Counted from the stretch's first letter, positions 1 through 6,205 are shown. The stretch is 6,488 nucleotides of DNA from Pseudomonadota bacterium (GCA_023434015.1 JAEYTM010000306.1:1-6488), one strand, 5' to 3'. The notes: generated by a model from the letters alone, not told the origin. A program made the numbers and translations.

Positions 1-1471
1 GGGCATGACGTTCGCGCTCCGCCTGCTGGGAATAGTCGCGGCCGAGGATCGCCTCTCGCCGTCCGATCTCGGCCAGGTGATCGGCTCGGCCCGGTCCGCG
101 ACGGCGGCGGACGTCGACGCCGCCTACGCCGCCGCCCGCGACGCCCAGCCCGCCTGGGACCGGCTCGGCGGCGAGGGCCGCGCCCTGGTGCTGCGGGCCA
201 TGGCCGACGCCCTGGAGGCCGACCGCGACCGCCTGGTCGCCATCTGCGCGGTCGAGGCCGGCAAGACCCTGTCCGACGGGGTGGCCGAGGTGCGCGAGGC
301 GGCCGACTTCTGCCGCTACTACGCCGGCCTCGCCGAGCGTCAGTTCGCCCGGCCGGAAACCCTCAAGGGCCCGGTCGGCGAGGCCAACCGGCTGTCCCTG
401 CACGGGCGGGGCGTGTTCGCCTGCATCAGCCCCTGGAACTTCCCGCTGGCCATCTTCACCGGCCAGATCGCCGCGGCGCTCGCGGCCGGGAACGCCGTCC
501 TCGCCAAGCCGGCCGAACAGACCCCGCTGGTCGCCGCCGCGGCCGTGCGCCTGTTCCACGCCGCCGGCCTCGATCCCGACCTGCTGCACCTGCTGCCGGG
601 CGAGGGCGGCGTGGTCGGCCAGGCGCTCACCGTCCATCCGGACTGCGCCGGCGTCGCCTTCACCCGCGGGACCGACACCGCCTGGGCGATCAACCGCACC
701 CTCGCCGCGCGGCCGGGACCCATCGTGCCCTTCATCGCCGAGACCGGCGGCCTCAACGCCATGTTCGTCGATACCACCGCCCTGCGCGAACAGGTGCTCG
801 ACGACGTGCTCGCCTCCGCTTTCGGCTCGGCCGGCCAGCGCTGTTCGGCGCTCCGCCTGCTGTTCGTGCCGCACGACACCGCCGACGGCCTGATCGAGGG
901 CCTCGCCGAGGCGCTGCGGACCCTGGTGCTCGGCGACCCCGCCGATCCGCGCACCGACATCGGCCCGGTGATCGACGCCGAGGCCCGCGCCGGCCTGGAG
1001 GCGCATCTTCAGCGGCTGCAAGCCGAGGCGCGGATTGTCGCCCGGCTGGAGCCCCCGGCCGGCGGCTGCTTCTTCGGGCCGGTGCTGGCCGAGATCCCCT
1101 CGGCCGACGTCCTGCAGAAGGAGGTGTTCGGCCCGATCCTCCACGTCGTCCGCTACGATCCGGCCGGGCTGGAGTCCGCCGCCGCCCCGCTCCGCCGGGC
1201 CGGCTATGGCCTGACCCTGGGCGTGCACAGCCGCATCGAGGCCTTCGCCGACGAGGTCCGCCGCGCGGTCCCGGCCGGCAACGCCTACGTCAACCGCTCG
1301 ATGATCGGGGCCGTGGTCGGCGTTCAGCCCTTCGGCGGCGAGGGCCTCTCCGGCACCGGCCCTAAGGCCGGCGGCCCGCACGCCCTGCTGCGCTACGCCG
1401 TGGAGCGCGCCGTCAGCGTCAACATCGCCGCCCAGGGCGGCGCCCCGGCCCTGCTCAACCTCGATCCCTGA
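1..1471 (+). CDS. putA: PutA C-terminal part: L-glutamate gamma-semialdehyde (P5C) dehydrogenase domain, 5'-truncated by the window
   Basis: This domain oxidises glutamate semialdehyde (from P5C) to glutamate with NAD+, the second step of proline catabolism. Numbering from the in-frame ATG at position 5, the aldehyde dehydrogenase fold is visible as the SPWNFPL segment (142-148), AGNAVLAKPAEQTP (161-174), catalytic-base Glu246 in AETGG, and nucleophile Cys280 in SAGQRCSALR. The C-terminal signature PFGGEGLSGTGPKAGGPH (442-459) is typical of PutA rather than of stand-alone aldehyde dehydrogenases. The protein ends about 30 residues after this motif, as in the shorter PutA proteins without an extra C-terminal domain. 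The ATG at 5 is probably internal: the proline dehydrogenase domain would lie upstream, outside the window. I cannot exclude a stand-alone P5C dehydrogenase, and the first ~15 residues before SPSDLG match nothing I recognise. One oddity is Arg221 in FTRGTD, where the family has glycine (FTG[SG]T). The stop codon is TGA at 1469-1471. Confidence 0.9.
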   Translation, partial: GMTFALRLLGIVAAEDRLSPSDLGQVIGSARSATAADVDAAYAAARDAQPAWDRLGGEGRALVLRAMADALEADRDRLVAICAVEAGKTLSDGVAEVREAADFCRYYAGLAERQFARPETLKGPVGEANRLSLHGRGVFACISPWNFPLAIFTGQIAAALAAGNAVLAKPAEQTPLVAAAAVRLFHAAGLDPDLLHLLPGEGGVVGQALTVHPDCAGVAFTRGTDTAWAINRTLAARPGPIVPFIAETGGLNAMFVDTTALREQVLDDVLASAFGSAGQRCSALRLLFVPHDTADGLIEGLAEALRTLVLGDPADPRTDIGPVIDAEARAGLEAHLQRLQAEARIVARLEPPAGGCFFGPVLAEIPSADVLQKEVFGPILHVVRYDPAGLESAAAPLRRAGYGLTLGVHSRIEAFADEVRRAVPAGNAYVNRSMIGAVVGVQPFGGEGLSGTGPKAGGPHALLRYAVERAVSVNIAAQGGAPALLNLDP

Positions 1472-1481
1472 TCGCCGTTCT

Positions 1482-1494
1482 CTCACGGTGTGAG
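1482..1494 (+). repeat. Short hairpin just after putA (weak terminator candidate)
   Basis: CTCAC-GGT-GTGAG is a perfect 5-bp inverted repeat with a 3-base loop, 11 bases after the putA stop codon. No T-run follows, so intrinsic termination is doubtful. The rest of the 95-base gap before the next gene shows no convincing promoter. Confidence 0.25.
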
Positions 1495-1538
1495 GCGTTC
1501 TCGCCCCGGGGATTGCCGCGTGCGGACCCCTGGGCCAT

Positions 1539-1560
1539 CCCTTTGGCAAAAGGGGAGGAG
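1539..1560 (+). promoter_or_regulatory. Strong Shine-Dalgarno of the quinoprotein gene, partly folded into a hairpin
   Basis: AGGGGAGGAG at 1551-1560 ends six bases before the ATG at 1567 and fixes that codon as the start. CCCTTT (1539-1544), loop GGCA and AAAGGG (1549-1554) form a perfect 6-bp stem that covers the left half of the Shine-Dalgarno and leaves AGGAG free. The ribosome binding site is clear. Any regulatory role of the hairpin is inference. Confidence 0.7.
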
Positions 1561-1566
1561 CGCATC

Positions 1567-3984
1567 ATGCGGAAAGCCACGTCTTGGACGGGGGGCAGCC
1601 TGTCGCCTGCGCCTGTGTGGGGTTCGCCCTGGTTCCGCTGGCTCACCGTGCTCCTGCTCGCCGCCGCCGGCCTCGGCATGGCCGTGCCGGGGGTGAAGCT
1701 GATCTCCCTGGGCGGCTCGCCCTACTACCTGATCGCCGGCCTGGCGATCCTGCTGGCCGCGGCGCTGATCCTGCGCCGCCGCCGCACCGGCCTGCACCTC
1801 TATGGCGTCGTCTACCTCGCCTCGGTCATCTGGGGGGTGTGGGAGGTCGGCCTCGACCCCTGGGCGCTGATGCCGCGCCTGGTCTTCCTCACCGTCGCCG
1901 GCCTGTGGCTGCTGCTGCCGGCCGTGCGCCGCGACACCGTCCCCGCAGCGCCCCGCAGCGCCCGGCTGTTCGGCGGCGCCCTGGCGGTCCTCGGCGTCGC
2001 CCTGGTCGGCGTCGCCGGCTGGGCGGCGGCCACCGCCCGCCCGCAGACCTTCTCCACCGCCTGGACCGGCGAGACCGGCCCGGCCCCGGCCGACATCACC
2101 GAGGAATGGACCCAGTATGGCGGCAACGCCCGCGGCCCGCGCTATTCCCCGCTGGATCAGATCACCCCGGCCAATGTCGACGATCTGGAACAGGCCTGGG
2201 TCTTCCGGACCGGCGCTCGCAACCCGAACGGCCGTCGCGAGGCTGGCCTTCAGGTGACGCCGCTGATGGCCGACGGCACGCTCTATGGCTGCACCGCCTT
2301 CGCCAGCATCTTCGCGCTCGACCCTGTCACCGGCCGGCAGCTTTGGCGCAGCGACGCCCAGATCGACGACAGGAACGTCGGCCACGCGGTCTGCCGGGGC
2401 GTCACCTTCTTCCGCGCCCCGGCCGGCGCCCCTGACTGCCCGACCCGCATCCTCGCCGCCACAGTCGGCAACAAGCTGATCGCGCTCGACGCCAAGACCG
2501 GCCAGGCCTGCGCCGGCTTCGGGACCGACGGCGCCGCCGACCTGCTGGAAGGCCGCCGTCCCGACCTGCCGGTCCGTTGGTCGCACCCGACTTCGCCGCC
2601 GACCGTGGTGAACGGCGTCGCGGTGGTCGGCGCCTATGTGGTCGACAACCAGTCCGTCGACGTGCCGCCGGGTGTGATCCGCGGCTACGACGCGGTCACC
2701 GGCCAGCTCAAGTGGGCCTTCGATCCGGGCCAGCCCGAGGACACCTCGCCCAAGCCGCCGGGCCACATCTACACCATCGCCACCCCCAACTCCTGGACGG
2801 TCGCCAGCGGCGATGAGGCCCTGGGTCTGGTCTACATCGCCACCGGCAACGGCAGCCCCGACTTCGTCGGCGGCCACCGCACCCCGACCACCGAACAGTT
2901 CACCTCCGCGGTGGTGGCGCTCGACGCGGCCACCGGCGCGGTGCGCTGGACCTATCAGATGATCCACCACGACCTGTGGGACTACGACCTGGCGGCCCAG
3001 CCGGTGCTGGTCGACTTCCCCACCGCCGCCGGCCCGGTCCCCCCCCTGATCCAGGCCACCAAGCCCGGCCAGATCTTCGTCCTCGACCGCCGCACCGGCC
3101 AGCCGCTGACCGCGGTCGAGGAGCGTCCGGTCCCCGCCTCGACGGTGCCGGGCGAGCGCGCCTCGCCGACCCAGCCGTTCTCGGTCGGCATGCCCGATTT
3201 CGCCGGCCCGGACCTGACCGAGGCCGACATGTGGGGCCTGACCCCCTTCGACCAGCTCTACTGCCGCATCCGCTTCCGCGAGGCGCGCTATCAGGGCCGC
3301 TACACCCCGCCCCACCTCGGCCCCAGCATCCGCTACCCGGGCGAGCTCGGCGGCATCGACTGGGGCAGCGTCTCCGTCGACGAGGGCCGCGGCCTGCTGA
3401 TCGTCAACTCCAACCACATGGCCAACCGCGACGAGCTGATCACCCGTGCGGAAGCCGAGGCCCGCGGGCTGGTGCCGCGCGTCAACGCCGACACCAAGAG
3501 CGCGCCGGGCGGCCCGATGGCCGGAACGCCCTACGCCATCCAGTGGGGGCCGTTCATGTCCGGCCTCAAGGTGCCGTGCCAGCGGCCGCCCTACGGCTTC
3601 CTGACCGCCGTCGACCTGAAGACCCAGAAGACGGTCTGGCGCCGCACGATCGGCAACGCCCGCAACAGCGGCCCGTTCGGCGTCGGCCTGCGCCTGCCGT
3701 TCGAGCTGGGCGCCCCCAACATCGGCGGCTCGCTCACCACCGCCGGCGGCCTGGTGTTCATCGGCGCCACCCAGGACGAGATGTTCCGGGCCATCGACGT
3801 GACCACCGGCAAGACCCGCTGGGAGACCCTGTTGCCGGCCGCCGGCCACGCCACGCCGATGACCTATCGCGGGGCGGACGGGCGCCAGTACGTGCTGATC
3901 GCCGTCGGCGGACGGTCCCTGCGCACCAAGGGCGGCGACCATATCGTCGCCTTCCGGCTCAAGGAGGGCGCACCGGCTTCCTGA
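1567..3984 (+). CDS. gcd: Membrane-bound PQQ-dependent dehydrogenase, glucose/quinate/shikimate family
   Basis: This quinoprotein oxidises a sugar or polyol in the periplasm with PQQ and passes electrons to ubiquinone; in E. coli the homologue Gcd makes gluconolactone from glucose. It is 805 residues long, close to the 796 of E. coli Gcd. Five membrane helices are visible at about 24-42, 52-70, 77-93, 103-120 and 134-152. An eight-bladed beta-propeller domain follows, opening with WTQYGGNARGPRYSPLDQI (181-199). Conserved active-site positions, by my alignment to E. coli Gcd, are His273 (H262), Asp360-Asn361, Trp410 in PNSW, catalytic Asp472 in HHDLWD (D466) and Lys499 (K493). The usual C-terminal GGHGxxGTK is replaced by GGRSLRTK, so the histidine equivalent to His775, a substrate-specificity residue, is Arg783 and the loop is one residue shorter. 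Glucose is therefore not certain as substrate, and the symbol is by family. An upstream in-frame TTG at 1513 was rejected because the strong Shine-Dalgarno serves the ATG at 1567. No PQQ synthesis genes are in the window. Confidence 0.93.
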   Translation: MRKATSWTGGSLSPAPVWGSPWFRWLTVLLLAAAGLGMAVPGVKLISLGGSPYYLIAGLAILLAAALILRRRRTGLHLYGVVYLASVIWGVWEVGLDPWALMPRLVFLTVAGLWLLLPAVRRDTVPAAPRSARLFGGALAVLGVALVGVAGWAAATARPQTFSTAWTGETGPAPADITEEWTQYGGNARGPRYSPLDQITPANVDDLEQAWVFRTGARNPNGRREAGLQVTPLMADGTLYGCTAFASIFALDPVTGRQLWRSDAQIDDRNVGHAVCRGVTFFRAPAGAPDCPTRILAATVGNKLIALDAKTGQACAGFGTDGAADLLEGRRPDLPVRWSHPTSPPTVVNGVAVVGAYVVDNQSVDVPPGVIRGYDAVTGQLKWAFDPGQPEDTSPKPPGHIYTIATPNSWTVASGDEALGLVYIATGNGSPDFVGGHRTPTTEQFTSAVVALDAATGAVRWTYQMIHHDLWDYDLAAQPVLVDFPTAAGPVPPLIQATKPGQIFVLDRRTGQPLTAVEERPVPASTVPGERASPTQPFSVGMPDFAGPDLTEADMWGLTPFDQLYCRIRFREARYQGRYTPPHLGPSIRYPGELGGIDWGSVSVDEGRGLLIVNSNHMANRDELITRAEAEARGLVPRVNADTKSAPGGPMAGTPYAIQWGPFMSGLKVPCQRPPYGFLTAVDLKTQKTVWRRTIGNARNSGPFGVGLRLPFELGAPNIGGSLTTAGGLVFIGATQDEMFRAIDVTTGKTRWETLLPAAGHATPMTYRGADGRQYVLIAVGGRSLRTKGGDHIVAFRLKEGAPAS

Positions 3985-4104
3985 GCCGGCGCAGCCGCCG
4001 CGCGAAGCTTCACAATCTGAGGTGGGTTTCGGCCCTCCGGTCGCGGGTCAGGGTTGCTTCCGCCGCGGGCGGGTGCGCGTGCGTCCGGCGCTGCGGATCG
4101 AAAC

Positions 4105-4113
4105 TTATTCACA
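4105..4113 (+). promoter_or_regulatory. DnaA box
   Basis: TTATTCACA matches the DnaA consensus TTATNCACA at every position. It lies 238 bases upstream of the chosen nrdA start. DnaA is known to act as a transcription factor on nrd genes in E. coli and on nucleotide-synthesis genes in Caulobacter. The left arm of an ATTCAC-N6-GTGAAT palindrome (4107-4124) lies inside the box, and the right arm gives a degenerate inverted second box. Binding is inferred from sequence only. Confidence 0.6.
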
Positions 4114-4120
4114 GGTTCGT

Positions 4121-4133
4121 GAATCCGAGATTC
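4121..4133 (+). promoter_or_regulatory. Two GANTC methylation sites forming a palindrome
   Basis: GAATC (4121-4125) and GATTC (4129-4133) are separated by CGA and are reverse complements of each other. GANTC is the target of the cell-cycle methyltransferase CcrM, and GcrA activates promoters with methylated GANTC in Caulobacter-like bacteria. The first site overlaps the right arm of the ATTCAC-N6-GTGAAT palindrome next to the DnaA box. The motif is seen directly; the function is inferred. Confidence 0.5.
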
Positions 4134-4134
4134 C

Positions 4135-4151
4135 CGGGCGCCGTCCGCCCG
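4135..4151 (+). repeat. GC-rich hairpin between the GANTC pair and the CtrA site
   Basis: CGGGCG-CCGTC-CGCCCG is a perfect 6-bp stem with a 5-base loop, extendable by further C:G pairs if one A (4152) is bulged. No T-run follows on the + strand. It could block read-through from the upstream quinoprotein gene or be a chance product of GC-rich sequence. Confidence 0.3.
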
Positions 4152-4168
4152 AGGGGAAAGGCCTCGCC

Positions 4169-4183
4169 TTAACCTCTCGTTAA
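4169..4183 (+). promoter_or_regulatory. CtrA binding site (TTAA-N7-TTAA)
   Basis: TTAACCTCTCGTTAA has two TTAA half-sites with exactly seven bases between them, the consensus for the alphaproteobacterial cell-cycle regulator CtrA. One half extends to TTAAC on each strand. It is AT-rich sequence in a very GC-rich context, which makes chance occurrence less likely. It lies 160 bases upstream of the nrdA start and about 33 bases upstream of a TTGACG element, so CtrA could activate or repress depending on the true promoter position. Confidence 0.65.
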
Positions 4184-4215
4184 AGAAAAATCCTGGGGGC
4201 GGATGGCCCGCCTCA

Positions 4216-4225
4216 TTGACGAGTC
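4216..4225 (+). promoter_or_regulatory. Candidate -35 element overlapping a GANTC site
   Basis: TTGACG at 4216-4221 fits the -35 consensus of housekeeping promoters in Caulobacter-like bacteria. GAGTC at 4221-4225 is a GANTC site overlapping its last base, an arrangement expected for GcrA/CcrM-controlled promoters. I find no convincing -10 element at 16-18 bases (the hexamer there is TCCCCA); CATATG at 4243-4248 is too far. The GANTC is certain as a motif, the promoter tentative. Confidence 0.35.
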
Positions 4226-4238
4226 ATTAGGGTCCGTG

Positions 4239-4254
4239 TCCCCATATGTAGGTC
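4239..4254 (+). promoter_or_regulatory. NrdR box 1 (candidate)
   Basis: TCCCCATATGTAGGTC matches the strongly conserved positions of the NrdR consensus aCaCwAtATaTwGtgt: C2, C4, A6, A8, T9, T11 and G13. NrdR is the ATP-cone repressor of ribonucleotide reductase genes. The flanking, less conserved positions fit poorly. It sits where the -10 region would fall if TTGACG is the -35, which suits repression. Confidence 0.55.
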
Positions 4255-4269
4255 TTCTGGGTCACTAGC

Positions 4270-4285
4270 CCACAAGATGTAGCGG
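4270..4285 (+). promoter_or_regulatory. NrdR box 2 (candidate)
   Basis: CCACAAGATGTAGCGG matches all the strongly conserved NrdR consensus positions plus A3, A5, A12 and G15, so it is the better of the two boxes. Its centre is exactly 31 bp from that of box 1, three helical turns, the usual spacing of paired NrdR boxes. The shared core is ATATGTAG in box 1 and AGATGTAG in box 2. Confidence 0.6.
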
Positions 4286-4342
4286 ACGGGAGCTTGGGCC
4301 GTGGGGGCCTGGAACCTCCTGATAGTTATGGGTTTTGGGACG

Positions 4343-6205
4343 ATGAACGGCAGCGAAGCGGTCAAGGTTGGGATTGCCGGCGAGGAAGCGGGGGCGCAGG
4401 CGCGGGCTGATCGGCCGCAGCTGCAGCTGGTCCGCAAGGTGGAGGTCGATCGCAGCCGCGATGCGCTGCTGACCGACTTCGGCAAGACCACGCTGGAGGA
4501 CCGCTACCTGCTGCCGGGCGAGTCCTACCAGGACATGTTCGCCCGGGTCGCCACGGCCTATGCCGACGACGCCGACCACGCCCAGCGGATCTACGACTAC
4601 ATCTCGCGCCTGTGGTTCATGCCGGCGACCCCGGTGCTGTCCAACGGCGGCGCCAACCGCGGCCTGCCGATTTCCTGCTTCCTCAACGCCGTGCCTGACA
4701 GCCTCGGCGGCATCCAGAGCGTCTGGAACGAGAACGTCGCCCTGGCCTCCAACGGCGGCGGCATCGGCACCTACTGGGGCGGCGTGCGCTCGATCGGCGA
4801 GAAGGTGAAGGGCGCCGGCCAGACCAGCGGCATCATCCCCTTCATCCGGGTGATGGACAGCCTCACCCTGGCCATCAGCCAGGGCTCGCTGCGCCGCGGC
4901 TCGGCGGCCGTCTATCTCGACGTCCACCACCCCGAGATCGAGGAGTTCCTCGAGATCCGCAAGCCGTCGGGCGACTTCAACCGCAAGTCCCTCAACCTGC
5001 ACCACGGCATCTCGATCAGCGACGAGTTCATGGAGGCCGTCCGCGACGGCGCCATGTTCGGCCTGCGCTCGCCCAAGACCCAGGAAGTCGTCCGCGAGGT
5101 CGACGCCCGCACCCTGTGGCAGAAGATCATCGAGATCCGCCTGCAGACCGGCGAGCCCTACCTGATCTTCTCCGACACCGTGAACCGCGCCATGCCGCAG
5201 CACCAGCGCGAGCTCGGCCTGTCGGTGCGCCAGTCGAACCTGTGCTCCGAGATCATGCTGCACACTGGCAAGGACCACCTGGGCGCCGAGCGCACCGCGG
5301 TCTGCTGCCTGTCCTCGGTCAATGCCGAGAAGTTCCTCGAATGGCGCGACCATCCGACCTTCGTCGAGGACGTCATGCGCTTCCTCGACAACGTGCTGCA
5401 GGACTTCATCGACCGCGCCCCGGCCGACATGGCCAACGCCATCTACGCCGCCAAGCGCGAGCGTTCGGTGGGCCTCGGCCTGATGGGCTTCCATTCCTTC
5501 CTCCAGGCCCAGAACGTGCCGTTCGAGAGCGCCCTGGCGAAGTCCTGGAACATGCGCCTGTTCAAGACCCTGCGCCGACAGTGCGACGCGGCCTCGCGCA
5601 CCCTCGCCGCCGAGCGCGGCCCGTGCCCGGACGCCGCCGACCGCAACGTCATGGAGCGCTTCAGCCACAAGATCGCCATCGCCCCGACGGCCTCGATCTC
5701 GATCATCTGCGGCGGGACCTCGGCCGGCATCGAGCCGATCCCGGCCAACATCTACAGCCACAAGACCCTGTCCGGCACCTTCGCGGTGAAGAACCCCTAC
5801 CTGGAGCGCCTGCTCGACGAGAAGGGGATCAACACCTCGGCGACCTGGGACTCCATCCTCGAGAACGAGGGCTCGGTGCAGCACCTCGAGGCGCTCACCC
5901 AGGACGAGAAGGACGTCTTCAAGACCGCCTTCGAGATCGACCAGCGCTGGGTCATCGAACTGGCCGCCGACCGCACGCCGGACGTCTGCCAGTCGCAGTC
6001 GGTGAACATCTTCCTGCCGGGCGACGTCGACAAGTGGGACCTGCACATGCTGCACTGGCAGGCCTGGGAGCGCGGCTGCAAGTCGCTCTACTACCTGCGC
6101 TCCAAGTCGGTGCAGCGCGCCGCCCACGCCGGCGGCGAGGGCGCGGCGGTGGTCGAGATGACCACCGGAAAGACCGACTACGAGGAATGCCTCGCCTGTC
6201 AGTAG
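4343..6205 (+). CDS. nrdA: Class I ribonucleoside-diphosphate reductase, alpha (catalytic) subunit
   Basis: The enzyme reduces ribonucleotides to deoxyribonucleotides in the cytoplasm, with a radical delivered by the NrdB subunit. From the ATG at 4343 it has 620 residues. Key residues, by correspondence with E. coli NrdA, are Cys112 in ISCF (C225); Asn299, Cys301 and Glu303 in SNLCSE (N437, C439, E441); Cys321 in VCCLSS (C462); and the radical-transfer pair Tyr583-Tyr584 in KSLYY. The tail EECLACQ carries the thiol-relay cysteines 616 and 619 as CxxC instead of E. coli's Cx4C. The ~90-residue N-terminal ATP-cone of E. coli NrdA (761 residues) is absent, so overall-activity control must lie elsewhere, possibly in NrdB. 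Start choice: a GTG at 4301 has a well-spaced GGGAG, and an ATG occurs at 4328. However, codons before 4343 (ATA, GTT, GGT, TTT) are unlike the rest of the gene, and the 14 extra residues look non-conserved. nrdB is not directly downstream. The upstream region suggests cell-cycle and NrdR control. Confidence 0.95.
   Translation: MNGSEAVKVGIAGEEAGAQARADRPQLQLVRKVEVDRSRDALLTDFGKTTLEDRYLLPGESYQDMFARVATAYADDADHAQRIYDYISRLWFMPATPVLSNGGANRGLPISCFLNAVPDSLGGIQSVWNENVALASNGGGIGTYWGGVRSIGEKVKGAGQTSGIIPFIRVMDSLTLAISQGSLRRGSAAVYLDVHHPEIEEFLEIRKPSGDFNRKSLNLHHGISISDEFMEAVRDGAMFGLRSPKTQEVVREVDARTLWQKIIEIRLQTGEPYLIFSDTVNRAMPQHQRELGLSVRQSNLCSEIMLHTGKDHLGAERTAVCCLSSVNAEKFLEWRDHPTFVEDVMRFLDNVLQDFIDRAPADMANAIYAAKRERSVGLGLMGFHSFLQAQNVPFESALAKSWNMRLFKTLRRQCDAASRTLAAERGPCPDAADRNVMERFSHKIAIAPTASISIICGGTSAGIEPIPANIYSHKTLSGTFAVKNPYLERLLDEKGINTSATWDSILENEGSVQHLEALTQDEKDVFKTAFEIDQRWVIELAADRTPDVCQSQSVNIFLPGDVDKWDLHMLHWQAWERGCKSLYYLRSKSVQRAAHAGGEGAAVVEMTTGKTDYEECLACQ

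Larger units (their letters stand above)
3985..4342 (+). promoter_or_regulatory. 358-base intergenic region: nrdA control region
   Basis: No credible gene lies here; reading frames entering it on either strand lack protein-like composition. The first ~115 bases are GC-rich and hold only a small CGGCG-CAGC-CGCCG hairpin (3987-4000) without a T-run. From about 4100 the base composition becomes clearly more AT-rich than in the flanking genes. Recognisable regulator sites are then packed in: a DnaA box, paired GANTC sites, a CGGGCG-ccgtc-CGCCCG hairpin (4135-4151), a CtrA site, another GANTC beside TTGACG, and two NrdR-like boxes. All lie upstream of nrdA in the same orientation, so they most likely control it. 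The individual sites are listed separately. Confidence 0.75.

Noticed and set aside
1476..1502. Direct repeat CGTTCTC (1476-1482 and 1496-1502) after putA
   Set aside because: Seven bases, two copies, no further structure; too little to call a repeat element or operator.
1513..1566. TTG-initiated N-terminal extension of the quinoprotein gene by 18 residues
   Set aside because: The strong AGGGGAGGAG lies inside this extension and is correctly placed for the ATG at 1567, and the family starts shortly before the first membrane helix.
1483..3942. Very long open frame on the minus strand opposite the quinoprotein gene (819 codons)
   Set aside because: It is the complement of a well-conserved + strand gene; high GC removes stop codons from the antisense frame. 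Its translation is low-complexity and matches no family.
3987..4000. Intrinsic terminator after the quinoprotein gene
   Set aside because: CGGCG-CAGC-CGCCG is a short stem with no following T-run; such stems are expected by chance at this GC content.
4105..4133. Replication origin suggested by the DnaA box and AT-rich sequence
   Set aside because: Only one full DnaA box is present, with no cluster and no typical AT-rich unwinding element; a transcriptional role before nrdA explains it better.
2976..4172. 398-codon + strand frame overlapping the quinoprotein gene and the intergenic region
   Set aside because: It is an out-of-frame shadow rich in Arg, Pro and His, and its extension past 3984 runs through the regulatory region without any domain signal.
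4265..6127. 620-codon open frame on the minus strand opposite nrdA
   Set aside because: Same GC-driven antisense effect; nrdA on the + strand has all its catalytic motifs, and the antisense product is low-complexity Ala/Gly/Arg/Val/Asp.
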